Positions 45,046-54,692 of a stretch of 64,000 nt of DNA are shown here, piece after piece. How positions within the stretch are numbered: the stretch's first letter is position 1; the number at the start of each line of letters is the position of its first letter. The position numbers and the translations under genes were made by a program. The DNA comes from JANMCE01 sp963791625 (GTDB lineage Bacteria > Actinomycetota > Acidimicrobiia > Acidimicrobiales > Ilumatobacteraceae), in NCBI GenBank assembly GCA_963791625.1, contig CAWBTA010000015.1:1116001-1180000 (forward strand), read 5' to 3'. A model generated the notes under the pieces. It was not told where the DNA came from. It did not search any database and saw only the letters and a list, made by a program, of their open reading frames with translations.

Positions 45046-46122
45046 GTGCTCGTTCGTACCCTCGCGCTGACCGACTTCCGTAACTACGTCCAGGCTGACC
45101 TGGAGTTTGCGGCCGGTTGTACAGCCATTGTCGGTGCGAACGGGCAGGGCAAAACCAATATTGCCGAGGCGTTGTCGTATCTCGCCAGTCTTGTGTCGTT
45201 TCGCGGTGCGCCCTCCGACGCGTTGGTACGCACCGGCGCGACCGAAGCGTTCGTGCGGGCAACGGTGGTGCACGACGACGGTCGCGAAATGTTGATCGAA
45301 GCGCAGATTGTCACCAGCGGTCGCAGTCGGGTCCAGGTGAACCGACAGCGTTTGGCCCGCACCCGCGATCTGCTTGGCGTCATGCGGGTCAGTGTATTTT
45401 CGCCGGATGATCTGGTGATGGTGAAAGGCGGCCCGTCGGAGCGTCGCGGTTACCTGGATGACACCCTTGTGGCGTTGTCGGCTCGGCATGACCGATTGTG
45501 TAGTGACCTCGATCGCGTGTTGAAACAACGGGCCAGTCTGTTGAAGCAGGCTGGCGGTCGCCTGTCGAGCGAGGTGGCGTTCACGCTCGATGTGTGGGAC
45601 ACCAAGCTGGCCGAAATTGCCGACGTACTCGGTCGCGAACGCGCTGCGCTGGTTGTGCAACTTGAGCCGCTTGTCGCGAAGGCCTACGCCGCGCTGGCCG
45701 GCGAGGTCCAACCGGTGTCGATGTCATACGCGCCAGCCTGGTTGGTGGACGGCCTCGCGCCTGCTCTCGTCGCCAGTCGCGCCGACGATGTGCGTCGCAT
45801 GTCCACTACCGTCGGACCTCATCGCGACGACCTTGATGTCATGCTGAATGGCTTGGCCACCCGCACCCACTCAAGTCAAGGTGAGCAACGCACCATGGCG
45901 TTGGCGTTGCGGTTGGCCGCCCACCAGTTGGTGACCGAGCATCACAACGAAGCACCGGTGCTGGTGCTCGACGACGTCTTCAGTGAGCTCGACCCCGACC
46001 GGAGCCGGGCGCTGTTGGCCAATCTGCCCAATGGCCAGGTGGTGATCACGACCGCCTCGGTGCTTCCCGAGGGGGCCACGCCCGACAAGATCATGCGCAT
46101 CGTCGACGGAGCAGTCCGATGA
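45046..46122 (+). CDS. recF: DNA replication and repair protein RecF
   Basis: 358 residues. Walker A GANGQGKTNIAEAL, signature region SSQGEQRTMALALRLA and Walker B VLVLDDVFSELDP with the D-loop. Binds gapped DNA and aids RecA loading with RecO and RecR. The stop overlaps the next gene by ATGA. Confidence 0.96.
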   Translation: MLVRTLALTDFRNYVQADLEFAAGCTAIVGANGQGKTNIAEALSYLASLVSFRGAPSDALVRTGATEAFVRATVVHDDGREMLIEAQIVTSGRSRVQVNRQRLARTRDLLGVMRVSVFSPDDLVMVKGGPSERRGYLDDTLVALSARHDRLCSDLDRVLKQRASLLKQAGGRLSSEVAFTLDVWDTKLAEIADVLGRERAALVVQLEPLVAKAYAALAGEVQPVSMSYAPAWLVDGLAPALVASRADDVRRMSTTVGPHRDDLDVMLNGLATRTHSSQGEQRTMALALRLAAHQLVTEHHNEAPVLVLDDVFSELDPDRSRALLANLPNGQVVITTASVLPEGATPDKIMRIVDGAVR

Positions 46123-46418
46123 GCGACGATGCAACACCGCTCTCGGAAAGCCTCGACGCCGTCATCCGCTCCCTCAAAGGCGACGGCGCCTCCGCGGTGG
46201 CCGGCGTGTTCGGACACTGGGAAGAGGCCGTCGGCGAAGTCATCGCCGCGCACGCGAAACCGGTCTTGCTCGACAATGGCCGCCTTTTGGTCGAAGTCGA
46301 CCAACCCGGCTGGGCCACGCAGCTCCGCTACTTGGAGAAAGAGCTGTTGGAACGCCTCCGCCCCCACCTCGGCGGCGCTGACCTCCACACCATAGAAGTC
46401 CGCGTCGCCCGCCGCTAA
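46119..46418 (+). CDS. DUF721 (DciA-like) protein
   Basis: 99 residues with the DUF721 pattern (VFGHWEEAVGEVIAAHAKPV; GRLLVEVDQPGWATQLRYLE). DciA proteins of this family help load the helicase DnaB. It overlaps recF by four bases. The 219 bases before gyrB contain a plausible promoter (TAGACT) and no other gene that I can see. Confidence 0.85.
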   Translation: MSDDATPLSESLDAVIRSLKGDGASAVAGVFGHWEEAVGEVIAAHAKPVLLDNGRLLVEVDQPGWATQLRYLEKELLERLRPHLGGADLHTIEVRVARR

Positions 46419-46637
46419 TGGCTGGCAGCCACATTGGCGCTGCTGTATTTCATTCCAGTGCTACTCATGAGGCCCGACGATGAGCGCAAACCCCGTCCGC
46501 GGAGGGGAATAGCCGAACGCCGGAAGCGAACGTTGTAACACCCCTCCTGGTAGACTGTCCTACAGATATCGCGGGTCGGTCGAGGGGTTCCTTGGCGCCG
46601 CCTCCCCGACGCAGCACCAACGAGACGGAGACGCGCC

Positions 46638-48644
46638 GTGACGGCGACGAACGACAGCGACAACGAAAACATGCAGACCAGCGCGAGCAGCGATGCGACC
46701 GCAAGCAACACCAGCGGCAGCGAAAACTACAGCGCGAAGGACATTCAGGTCCTCGAAGGTCTCGCTCACGTCCGCAAACGGCCCGGTATGTACATCGGCT
46801 CCACCGGCCTCAACGGATTGCACCACCTGATCTGGGAAGTGGTGGATAACTCTGTCGACGAAGCTATGGCCGGTTTTTGTGACGCCATCAAGGTGGTTCT
46901 CCTGGCTGACGGTGGTTGCCGGGTCGAAGACAACGGCCGCGGCATCCCGGTCGACCCGTATCCGTCGGGTCAACACAAGGGCAAAAGCGCGGCAGAAGTG
47001 GTGCTCACGGTGCTCGGCGCCGGCGGCAAGTTCGGTGGGGGAGACGGCTACAAGGTGTCGGGCGGACTCCACGGTGTTGGAGTTTCGGTGGTCAACGCGC
47101 TGTCCGAACGCCTGATCCTTGAGGTCGATAAGAACGGCAACCACTACATCCAGGAGTACAAGGGAGGCGGCCTGCCGGTTGGTGGCCTCGAAATCGACGG
47201 GAAGGCCCCGGCCGGCCGCCACGGAACCTCCATCACCTTCTGGCCCGACACCACCATCTTCACGGTCGAAGGCACGGAGTTTCTTTCCCGCACCGTCCTC
47301 GAACGGCTCCAGATCATGGCCTTCCTCAACAAGGGCCTCCAGATCAACTTCGTGGATGAGCGCCCCGGTCACGAGCAGACCCAAACGTTCCAGTACGCGA
47401 ACGGCATTGCCGACTATGTACGCCACCTGAATTCTTCGAAGGAAGCGCTGTTCCGCAAGGTCGCGCAGATCGAAGCGCAAGAAGACGACATGGCGGTCGA
47501 GGTCGCCATGCAATGGAACACCGGTTACTACGAGGGCATCTTCGGGTACGCCAACGGCATCTCCACGACAGAAGGTGGCATGCACATCGAGGGTTTCAAA
47601 ACCGCCCTCACCGCCCTCATCAACAAGTACGCCAAGGGCCGCAACCTACTGAAGGAAAAAGACGACAACCTGCTCGGCGAAGACATCCGCGAGGGCCTCA
47701 CCGCCATCGTGGCCATCAAGCTGCGCGAGCCTCAGTTCGAGGGCCAGACCAAGGGCAAGCTCGGCAACGTGCCCGCCCGCTCCATGGTGCAAAAGGCAGT
47801 GAACGAAAAGTTTGCTGAATGGCTGGAAGAAAATCCCGCCGAAGCCGCGGCCATCGTGAAGAAGGGCATCGCGGCGGCCCGCGCTCGCCTCGCCGCCAAA
47901 GAGGCGCGCAACGCTATTCGCCGAAAGTCCTCGCTCGAAGGCGCGGGCATGCCCGACAAGTTGAAGGACTGCAACTCGCGTGACCCACGCGAGAGCGAAC
48001 TGTTCATCGTCGAGGGTGACTCCGCCGGTGGCTCAGCGGTGTCGGCGCGTAACCCGCTCACGCAGGCGATCCTGCCGATCCGCGGAAAAATTTTGAATGT
48101 CGAGCGAGCTCGACTGGACAAGATGTTGAAGAACACCGAAGTGCAGGCGCTCATCTCGGCCATCGGCGGGGGAGTGGGCGAGGAGTTCGACATTTCCAAG
48201 GCCCGCTACCACAAGGTCATTGCGCTCTGCGACGCCGACGTTGACGGCAGCCATATCCGCACGCTGCTCATGACGTTCTTCTTCCGTCAGATGAAGCCGC
48301 TGGTGGAGCAGGGTTACTGCTACATCGCCCAGCCGCCGCTGTACTCCACCGAGATCGGCAAAGAGAAGATCTACCTGAAAGACGACAACGCCAAAACCGC
48401 GTTCTTGGAGAAGCATCCGAACCACAAGAAGGAGTTCCAACGCCTGAAAGGCCTCGGCGAGATGGACTGGCAGGAACTCAAAGAGACCACCATGCAAGCC
48501 TCGCGTCGCACCTTGCTGCAGGTTACCGTCGAGCAAGCCGCGCTCGCCGATGAGGTCACCAGTGTGCTCATGGGTGACGACGTCGAACAGCGTAAGAACT
48601 TCATAACCAAGAACGCCAAAGACGTCCGTTTCCTCGACATCTGA
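46638..48644 (+). CDS. gyrB: DNA gyrase subunit B
   Basis: 668 residues. GHKL ATPase domain (VVDNSVDEAMAGF; GGLHGVGVSVVNALS), transducer domain, and TOPRIM with EGDSAGGSA and DADVDGSHIRTLLMTF, then the C-terminal tail. GTG start. Supplies the ATPase of gyrase, the negative supercoiling enzyme; gyrA follows after 16 bases. Confidence 0.97.
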   Translation: MTATNDSDNENMQTSASSDATASNTSGSENYSAKDIQVLEGLAHVRKRPGMYIGSTGLNGLHHLIWEVVDNSVDEAMAGFCDAIKVVLLADGGCRVEDNGRGIPVDPYPSGQHKGKSAAEVVLTVLGAGGKFGGGDGYKVSGGLHGVGVSVVNALSERLILEVDKNGNHYIQEYKGGGLPVGGLEIDGKAPAGRHGTSITFWPDTTIFTVEGTEFLSRTVLERLQIMAFLNKGLQINFVDERPGHEQTQTFQYANGIADYVRHLNSSKEALFRKVAQIEAQEDDMAVEVAMQWNTGYYEGIFGYANGISTTEGGMHIEGFKTALTALINKYAKGRNLLKEKDDNLLGEDIREGLTAIVAIKLREPQFEGQTKGKLGNVPARSMVQKAVNEKFAEWLEENPAEAAAIVKKGIAAARARLAAKEARNAIRRKSSLEGAGMPDKLKDCNSRDPRESELFIVEGDSAGGSAVSARNPLTQAILPIRGKILNVERARLDKMLKNTEVQALISAIGGGVGEEFDISKARYHKVIALCDADVDGSHIRTLLMTFFFRQMKPLVEQGYCYIAQPPLYSTEIGKEKIYLKDDNAKTAFLEKHPNHKKEFQRLKGLGEMDWQELKETTMQASRRTLLQVTVEQAALADEVTSVLMGDDVEQRKNFITKNAKDVRFLDI

Positions 48645-48660
48645 GAATTAGGGAAAATCT

Positions 48661-51132
48661 GTGAGCAATACCACGACGCCACCGCCGGAAGAACCGACGA
48701 CGGGCAGTATCGAACCGATTGAGATTCAAGATGAGATGGAGCGCTCGTTCCTCGAGTACTCCATGTCGGTCATCGTGTCTCGCGCGCTCCCCGACGTGCG
48801 TGACGGTTTGAAGCCGGTGCACCGCCGCATTCTCTGGGACATGGAGCAGCAAAACTTCCGTCCCGACCGACCGTTCGTGAAGTGCGCCCGTGTCAGCGGT
48901 GACACGTCGGCGAAGTATCACCCGCACGGTGACTCCTCCATCTACGACGCGCTGGTGCGCATGGCTCAACCGTTCTCGCTGCGCCATCCGCTCGTTGACT
49001 TCCATGGCAACTATGGCTCCCCCGACTTTGGTGCTGCGGCCAGCCGATACACCGAGTGTCGGCTCAGCCCGTTGGCCATGGCGCTGCTCGACGGGATCGA
49101 TGAAGAGACCGTCGAAATGCAGGCCAACTACGACGGCACCCTCGAAGAACCAAAGGTCTTGCCGGCCCGTTTCCCGAACCTGTTGGTGAACGGCGTGCAA
49201 GGTATTGCGGTCGGTATGGCCACCAACATTCCGCCCCACAACCTGGGCGAAATCTGCGACGCCACCATCCACCTCATCGCGCACCCCGACGCCACCCCCG
49301 ATGACCTCATGGAGTTCGTAAAGGGGCCAGACTTCCCCACCGGCGGTTTCATCCTCGGTCGAGCCGGCATCATCGAGGCGTATCGCACCGGCAAGGGTTC
49401 GGTGAAGATGCGCGCGGCAGCCGGCATTGAAGAAACAGCCAAGGGTGGCCTGCAGATCGTGGTCACCGAACTGCCGTACCAAACGTCGTGTTCCTCTATC
49501 GCCAGCCGCGTGAAGGAACTGGCCGATTCGAAAGAACTCGAAGGCATACGCGACATCAACGACGAATCAGCCGAAGACTTCACGCGGCTGGTCATTTCGC
49601 TCAAGCGGGACGCCAACGCCAGCGTCATTCTGAACAACCTTTACAAGTACACGCCGATGCAAACCAGTTTCAGTTGCAACATTGTGGCCCTGGTTGATGG
49701 TGTGCCGCGCCAGCTCAATCTGCGTGACTGCCTGCACTATTACGTCGAGCACCAGATCGAAGTCATCACCAAGCGCTCAGAGTTCCGCCGCCGCAAGGCC
49801 GCCGCTCGTGCCCACGTGATCGAGGGTCTGGTCAAGGCCCTGAACGTGATCGATGAGGTCATCGCACTCATCCGTGCCAGCGAAGACAAGCAGGCTGCTC
49901 GCGAAGGCCTCATGGCCACCTTCGGGTTCTCCGAAATCCAGGCCGAGTCGATCCTTGACATGACGTTGGCTCGCCTCACCCGGTTGTCCCGTATCGACCT
50001 CGACACCGAGCTGGAAACGCTTCGCAAGACCATCGAAGAACTCGACGCCATCCTCGAGTCCGACGCGCGTAAGCGTGAGGTCATCACGGCCGAACTGACC
50101 GCCATCCGGGACAAGTTCGCCGAGCCCCGCAAGGCCAAACTCACCCACGACCCCGGCGACATGTCCACCGAGGATCTCATCGACGACAAAGAACTGGTCG
50201 TCGTCATGACCCAAGCCGGCTACATCAAGACGGTGGAGGGCGCCGCGTTCCGCACCCAGGCCCGTGGCGGCCGCGGCAAGGCCGGCAGCACGCTGAAGCA
50301 GGACGACATCGTGCGTCACGTCATCTATTCAAGTGCTCACGCGTTCCTGCTGTTCTTTTCCAATCGCGGCAAGGTGTATCGCCTGAAAGCGCACGAGATT
50401 CCTGAGCGTGAGCGCACCGCCAAGGGCATCCCGATTATCAACTTGTTGCCGTTGCAACCAGACGAGCACATTCAGACCATCATCGACACCCGCTCGTATG
50501 ATGCGGATCGGTTTCTGTTCTTCGCCACGAAGAAGGGCACGGTAAAGAAGACCGAGTTCCATGCCTACGACTCCAGCCGTCGTGACGGACTTATCGCAAT
50601 CAATCTGAACGACGGTGACGAGTTGGTGAAGGTCATCGAAACCAGTGGCTCCGACGACGTGTTCATGGTGAGTCGCAAGGGCATGAACATCCGGTTCAAC
50701 GAAGACGATGTTCGCCCTATGGGTCGCGCCGCAGCCGGCGTGCGAGGCATGAAACTTCGGGCCGAAGACGAACTGGTGTCGTGCGACGTTGCCCGCGATG
50801 ACGTGTCGATTCTGATCATGACCGACTCCGGGTACGGCAAGCGCACACAATTGTCCAAGTTCAACCAGCAAGGCCGAGGCGGCCAGGGTGTGATCGGTAT
50901 GAAACTCACCGGAAACCGCGGTTACGTGGTTGCTGCCTTCATGGTGGGCGAAGACGACGAAATCGTCGCGATCTCGTCGGGCGGTGTCACGCTGCGTGTC
51001 CCGGTGGCCGAGATCTCCGAGCAAGGCCGCGATGCCACCGGTGTGCGCATCATGAGCCTCGATGCCGGCACCGTCGTGGCATCGGTTGCTCCCATCCTGG
51101 GCAGCAGTGACGGCGAGGACGACGCCGAATAA
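48661..51132 (+). CDS. gyrA: DNA gyrase subunit A
   Basis: 823 residues. The DNA-breaking tyrosine is Y130 (AASRYTECRL). The quinolone-resistance region reads HGDSSIYDALV with S92 and D96, the susceptible-type residues. The C-terminal beta-pinwheel begins with the GyrA-box-like QARGGRGKAG. GTG start. A strong terminator follows. Confidence 0.97.
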   Translation: MSNTTTPPPEEPTTGSIEPIEIQDEMERSFLEYSMSVIVSRALPDVRDGLKPVHRRILWDMEQQNFRPDRPFVKCARVSGDTSAKYHPHGDSSIYDALVRMAQPFSLRHPLVDFHGNYGSPDFGAAASRYTECRLSPLAMALLDGIDEETVEMQANYDGTLEEPKVLPARFPNLLVNGVQGIAVGMATNIPPHNLGEICDATIHLIAHPDATPDDLMEFVKGPDFPTGGFILGRAGIIEAYRTGKGSVKMRAAAGIEETAKGGLQIVVTELPYQTSCSSIASRVKELADSKELEGIRDINDESAEDFTRLVISLKRDANASVILNNLYKYTPMQTSFSCNIVALVDGVPRQLNLRDCLHYYVEHQIEVITKRSEFRRRKAAARAHVIEGLVKALNVIDEVIALIRASEDKQAAREGLMATFGFSEIQAESILDMTLARLTRLSRIDLDTELETLRKTIEELDAILESDARKREVITAELTAIRDKFAEPRKAKLTHDPGDMSTEDLIDDKELVVVMTQAGYIKTVEGAAFRTQARGGRGKAGSTLKQDDIVRHVIYSSAHAFLLFFSNRGKVYRLKAHEIPERERTAKGIPIINLLPLQPDEHIQTIIDTRSYDADRFLFFATKKGTVKKTEFHAYDSSRRDGLIAINLNDGDELVKVIETSGSDDVFMVSRKGMNIRFNEDDVRPMGRAAAGVRGMKLRAEDELVSCDVARDDVSILIMTDSGYGKRTQLSKFNQQGRGGQGVIGMKLTGNRGYVVAAFMVGEDDEIVAISSGGVTLRVPVAEISEQGRDATGVRIMSLDAGTVVASVAPILGSSDGEDDAE

Positions 51133-51149
51133 GGCGACGCAATTCGACA

Positions 51150-51178
51150 AACGCCCGGACCGATGGTCCGGGTGTTTT
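51150..51178 (+). terminator. Bidirectional terminator between gyrA and the DsbA-like gene
   Basis: AACGCCCGGACC-GAT-GGTCCGGGTGTT (about 12-bp stem, one G-U pair) followed by TTTTCGTTTG. It ends gyrA on the plus strand; A-rich sequence on the left lets it also serve the convergent minus-strand gene. Confidence 0.85.
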
Positions 51179-51192
51179 CGTTTGTCAGATGG

Positions 51193-51807
51193 TCAGATGT
51201 TCGGGCGGGGGCCGAAGGTGGGGCCGATGGTGCGGGTGCGCTTGATTTCGTAGACCCCCTCGATCGAGGCCAAGGTGACGTACGCGTCCCACAGGCGCAG
51301 TGCGTCATCACCGGTCGGCGCTGGCGACATGACGGGCCCGAAGTAGACCATGGGCAGGTTCTCCACCGAAATGATCGGTACACCGACATCGGCGCCCGTC
51401 AGGGCCACCCCGGCGGCGGTTGATGCGTGAATACCGGCATCGAGCGAGGCGTCCTCGGAGGCCGTCAGCACCGACACATCGACGCCAGCGGCCTTCACGC
51501 ATTCCCCCAACGTTTCCAGCATGTTGTCGCCGTCGTGGTGAATGGCGGTACCGAACGAGCGATACAGCGCCGAAACCGCATCGTTGCCGTAGTCGAGGCG
51601 GGCCTGCTCAATGACTCGCAGACTTGGCCACTGTGCCTCGAGGGGGATGCGGTACTGGTCCGACATGCCGGCACCGTTCTTCACGAACAGGCTGTAGGTC
51701 TTCCAGGTGACGTCAAGATCACGGTGTGGCGCGACCTCCCGCACCCATTCAGCTGTGATCCAGGTCCACGGGCAGGCGGGGTCGAAGTAGAAGTCGATAG
51801 CAGTCAC
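51193..51807 (-). CDS. DsbA-family protein, mycothiol-dependent nitroreductase-like
   Basis: 204 residues. Thioredoxin-like DsbA fold with a CPWTW motif near residue 12 (FYFDPACPWTWITAEWV), as in the mycobacterial Rv2466c family, where the active cysteine works with mycothiol. The helical insertion (SLRVIEQARLDYG; ALYRSFGTAIHHDGDN) and the cis-proline segment VGVPIISV are typical. Only one cysteine is in the motif. GTG 51807 chosen to start just before the first strand. Consistent with a mycothiol-using actinobacterium. Confidence 0.8.
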   Translation of the reverse strand: MTAIDFYFDPACPWTWITAEWVREVAPHRDLDVTWKTYSLFVKNGAGMSDQYRIPLEAQWPSLRVIEQARLDYGNDAVSALYRSFGTAIHHDGDNMLETLGECVKAAGVDVSVLTASEDASLDAGIHASTAAGVALTGADVGVPIISVENLPMVYFGPVMSPAPTGDDALRLWDAYVTLASIEGVYEIKRTRTIGPTFGPRPNI

Positions 51808-51905
51808 GGGCGAGGACGCTATCGCCGCATGCCGAATTTCCGTTAACGTAGGGCGCTTCGGAGATCCGCTCTCCCTCCCGCCGCATGACCGTGGAGGAGA
51901 GATTG

Positions 51906-52220
51906 ATGCACTCAAACAACGAACAAGGTCACGCGCTTGCACTGGTTGTGGTGGTGCTGGCCGTGCTCATGGTGATCTCCGTTGGACTGGCTCAATTGGG
52001 CGTTCGCGCTGCAGACCAGTCGCGGGCACGCACGGCCGCGGACGCCGTAGCACTGGCAGCTGCGTCGGGCGGATTCGAGGCCGGTCGACGTCTGGCTGCC
52101 GCCAATCACGCCACGCTGACTGCGCTGACTTCCGATGGACACGTGGTGCGGGCCACGGTCCGGGTCGGCTCGATGACCGCGACGGCGGCTGCCACGCTGG
52201 TCGACGCCGATGACCAGTGA
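51906..52220 (+). CDS. Small TadG/Tad-pilus-like secreted protein
   Basis: 104 residues. A type-IV-like hydrophobic N-terminus (GHALALVVVVLAVLMVISVGL) follows a short polar head. AADAVALAAASGGFEAG matches the start of TadG/TadE-like and Rv3654c-type proteins. No other pilus gene is visible here, so it may be an orphan. ATG 51906 has GGAGGAGA upstream; the next gene overlaps its stop (GTGA). Confidence 0.7.
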   Translation: MHSNNEQGHALALVVVVLAVLMVISVGLAQLGVRAADQSRARTAADAVALAAASGGFEAGRRLAAANHATLTALTSDGHVVRATVRVGSMTATAAATLVDADDQ

Positions 52221-53338
52221 ACGCCATTCGTCGGACAGGGCCAACTACAGTGCATTGCGTGAAGTCGCTTGATCCCTTCGAGGAGACATCCTCGCGGACT
52301 CCGAAGGGTGCCGTCGTGTCTGATGACATCGACGTTGCACCATCGCTGTCGCGTCGGCGTCCCGCGCAGGATCCGCCCGTTGGACAGTCATGGACGGCGA
52401 TGGAAGCGGCTGGCTTGCTGCCAAAACGTCCGTCGGACCCCGTCGCTGACGAAACGGCAGTGACCCCTGACGGTTGGCCGAGCGACGACCTCCCGCCGTC
52501 GGGTTCGGTCGAGGTCGTGTCGCGTCCGATTCCACCGCCACCGCCCATGATGCCGAACCCATCGGCCCTGGCGGCGGCCACCGCGGCCATTGTGTTGAAC
52601 CCGGTGACGCCACCGCCGGGGCTCCTGCCGGCAGCTCGCGAAGTTGCGCCAGCGGAGCCCTCCGACGCCCCCGTTGTCTCCCCCACCGAACTGGTTCCCG
52701 CCACGGTCGAGCCGACTGAGCCAGCCACCGAACCCTCCACCGAAACACCGACCGAGGCCGTCCCTGCGGTCGAGGCACGGTCGGTGCCGGTCACTCCGGC
52801 GCCCAGTTCGCCGGCCAAGCCGTTCAACGATGAGCCGGAGCATACGGCCCGAGTCCTCACCAAGACCGTAGGTCGCCGCCGTATCTTCGGGCGCCGGCCC
52901 CGTGTCCGCAAGGTCTCCCGGGTGGTGCGTCGCATCGACGGCTGGACCGTGTTCAAGATATCGCTCGTGTTGTACATGCTGCTGTATGTGGTTCTGCTCA
53001 TAGCCGGCGTCCTGCTCTGGCATCTCGCCTACACCACCGGCACCGTCGACAACATCCAGGGCTTCATCAAAGAACTCTTCGGGCTGAAGACCTTCACCAT
53101 CAACGGCAAGAAGCTGTTCAATGCATCGCGTGGCCTGGGTCTTTTCCTGGCCATCGCCGGAACTGGTCTGCATGTCACGCTGGCCGTACTGTTCAACCTC
53201 ATTGCCGACCTGGTCGGCGGCGTACGGGTCACGGTGTTGGAAGAGGAAGTCATCCTCCGCGAACGACTGCGCGGCGGGCCGGTTGCAGAATCGATTGACG
53301 CGGACAGCGATGCAAGCGATAACCTGACAGCTTCCTAG
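52217..53338 (+). CDS. DUF3566 membrane protein with proline-rich N-terminus
   Basis: 373 residues. The first 220 or so are low-complexity, Pro/Glu/Thr-rich (TPTEAVPAVEARSVP) and probably disordered. The C-terminal part is DUF3566 (VVRRIDGWTVFKISLVLYML; two membrane helices around VVLLIAGVLLWHLAY and LGLFLAIAGTGLHVTLAVLF). DUF3566 proteins follow gyrA in many actinobacteria (Rv0007 type) with unknown function. GTG 52217 overlaps the previous stop; GTG 52316 is a possible alternative start. Confidence 0.82.
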   Translation: MNAIRRTGPTTVHCVKSLDPFEETSSRTPKGAVVSDDIDVAPSLSRRRPAQDPPVGQSWTAMEAAGLLPKRPSDPVADETAVTPDGWPSDDLPPSGSVEVVSRPIPPPPPMMPNPSALAAATAAIVLNPVTPPPGLLPAAREVAPAEPSDAPVVSPTELVPATVEPTEPATEPSTETPTEAVPAVEARSVPVTPAPSSPAKPFNDEPEHTARVLTKTVGRRRIFGRRPRVRKVSRVVRRIDGWTVFKISLVLYMLLYVVLLIAGVLLWHLAYTTGTVDNIQGFIKELFGLKTFTINGKKLFNASRGLGLFLAIAGTGLHVTLAVLFNLIADLVGGVRVTVLEEEVILRERLRGGPVAESIDADSDASDNLTAS

Positions 53339-53356
53339 CGCGCCTTGGCGCGTGAA

Positions 53357-53430
53357 GGGGCTATAGCTCAGTTGGTTAGAGCGCTGCACTGATAATGCAG
53401 AGGTCACAGGTCCGACTCCTGTTAGCCCCA
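53357..53430 (+). tRNA. tRNA-Ile (anticodon GAT)
   Basis: A full cloverleaf: acceptor GGGGCTA/TAGCCCC plus A, D-arm GCTC/GAGC, anticodon stem CTGCA/TGCAG with loop CTGATAA (anticodon GAT), T-stem ACAGG/CCTGT. The CCA end is not encoded. The T-loop is TCCGACT rather than TTCGACT, so position 55, normally U (pseudouridine), is C. No tRNA-Ala follows, although that is the common pair. Confidence 0.95.
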
Positions 53431-53458
53431 CTTGGCACGACGATCTGTCTTCCTCGCT

Positions 53459-53587
53459 GTGCGTCGCCTCGGCCTTGCCCTCCTTGTGGCCGGGCTCGTT
53501 GCGGCGGTTCTACGGGTGCGGGGCAAAGGCGGCGCTCCCGCCCAGCAGGGTGGCTGGGAAGAGTTGTCGTTCGATCAGAAGCCGTGA
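53459..53587 (+). CDS. DLW-39-like small membrane protein
   Basis: A 42-residue protein: a membrane helix (RRLGLALLVAGLVAAVLRV), a glycine-rich hinge and a tail GGWEELSFDQKP. This fits the short actinobacterial DLW-39 family found beside gyrA and tRNA-Ile. GTG start; its TGA overlaps the GTG of the next gene (GTGA). The identity is by pattern and position, so moderately sure. Confidence 0.6.
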   Translation: MRRLGLALLVAGLVAAVLRVRGKGGAPAQQGGWEELSFDQKP

Positions 53588-54573
53588 CCGATCTCCGTAT
53601 CGGTATCGTTGGCACTGGTGCCGTCGGCGGCCGAGTCGCACGGCAGCTGGCCGGAACCCCCGGGGTACACGTGCTGCTGGCCGACTATCCCGGCGGAACA
53701 TCGGCTCAGGTGGCTACCAGCATCGGCGCGTCGGTGACCGTGGTTGACGCCATGCACGAAGAACTCGGCCTCGACGCCGTGGTGCTCGCCACGCCCGTTC
53801 CCCATGTAGCACTGGCTGAACGGTTCGTGCTGGCCGGGACCTCCGTCGTGTCCACGTCGGATGATCGCGACGACGTGTGGCGTCTTTGGGGGCTCGACGA
53901 CCTGGCCAAGGAACGTGGTGTGACGGTTGTGGTCGGTGCCGGTTTCGCCCCGGGCCTCTCGTGCCTTCTTGCCCGTCACGCGGCCTCATCGTTCGCGTCG
54001 GTGGACGAGTTGCACGTGTACAAACACGGCACCGGTGGCCCGGCGTGCGCCCGCCAGCACCACAAGGCGCTGCGATCGACGGCGCAGATCTGGCGTGACG
54101 GGGACTGGCGTAGCCGTGCCGGCGGATCAGGGCGTGAGCTCGGCTGGTTTCCTGACCCGATCGGCGCGCACGACTGCTACAACGCGGAACTCCCTGACCC
54201 GTTCTTGCTGCTGCGAGCGTTTCCTGACGTCGGCCGCATCTCGGCCCGCCTCAGCGCCACCCGTCGCGACCGTCTCACTTCGCGCCTGCCGATGCTGCGA
54301 AAGCCGCACGTCGAGGGCGCGTTGGGTGCCCTCCGGGTAGAAATCCGCGGCATGCGTGACGGCCAGCGCCAAGCCGAAGTGCTCGGCGCCATCGACCGTC
54401 CCGCTGTGGCCGCCGGCGCTGTGGCCGCGGTGGCAGCCCTCCGCCTGGCCGTGCCGAACACGCACCCGGGCACGGTGGTCCTGGGCGATGAGCGCCTCGA
54501 TACCGCCGCCTTCCTTGCCGACCTCGCGCAGCGCGGTGTACGAGCCGCCCGGTTCACCGGCAACCACCGCTGA
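53584..54573 (+). CDS. Saccharopine dehydrogenase-like NAD(P)-binding protein
   Basis: 329 residues. A Rossmann motif GIVGTGAVGGRVARQLAG and the segment VVGAGFAPGLSCLLAR resemble the saccharopine dehydrogenase/homospermidine synthase fold. A second domain follows (VYKHGTGGPACARQHHK; LGALRVEIRGMRDGQR). GTG start coupled to the small membrane protein. Substrate unknown. Confidence 0.75.
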   Translation: MTDLRIGIVGTGAVGGRVARQLAGTPGVHVLLADYPGGTSAQVATSIGASVTVVDAMHEELGLDAVVLATPVPHVALAERFVLAGTSVVSTSDDRDDVWRLWGLDDLAKERGVTVVVGAGFAPGLSCLLARHAASSFASVDELHVYKHGTGGPACARQHHKALRSTAQIWRDGDWRSRAGGSGRELGWFPDPIGAHDCYNAELPDPFLLLRAFPDVGRISARLSATRRDRLTSRLPMLRKPHVEGALGALRVEIRGMRDGQRQAEVLGAIDRPAVAAGAVAAVAALRLAVPNTHPGTVVLGDERLDTAAFLADLAQRGVRAARFTGNHR

Positions 54574-54692
54574 CGGGACCGTGTCCATGGGTGAGCAATG
54601 ATCGCGTCTTTGACATCAATGGCCTGGCATTCGTGGGACGCTGAAAGCGTTTCTCGTTGCATGAATGCTCTGTAGTATTTCTACTTCTTCCT

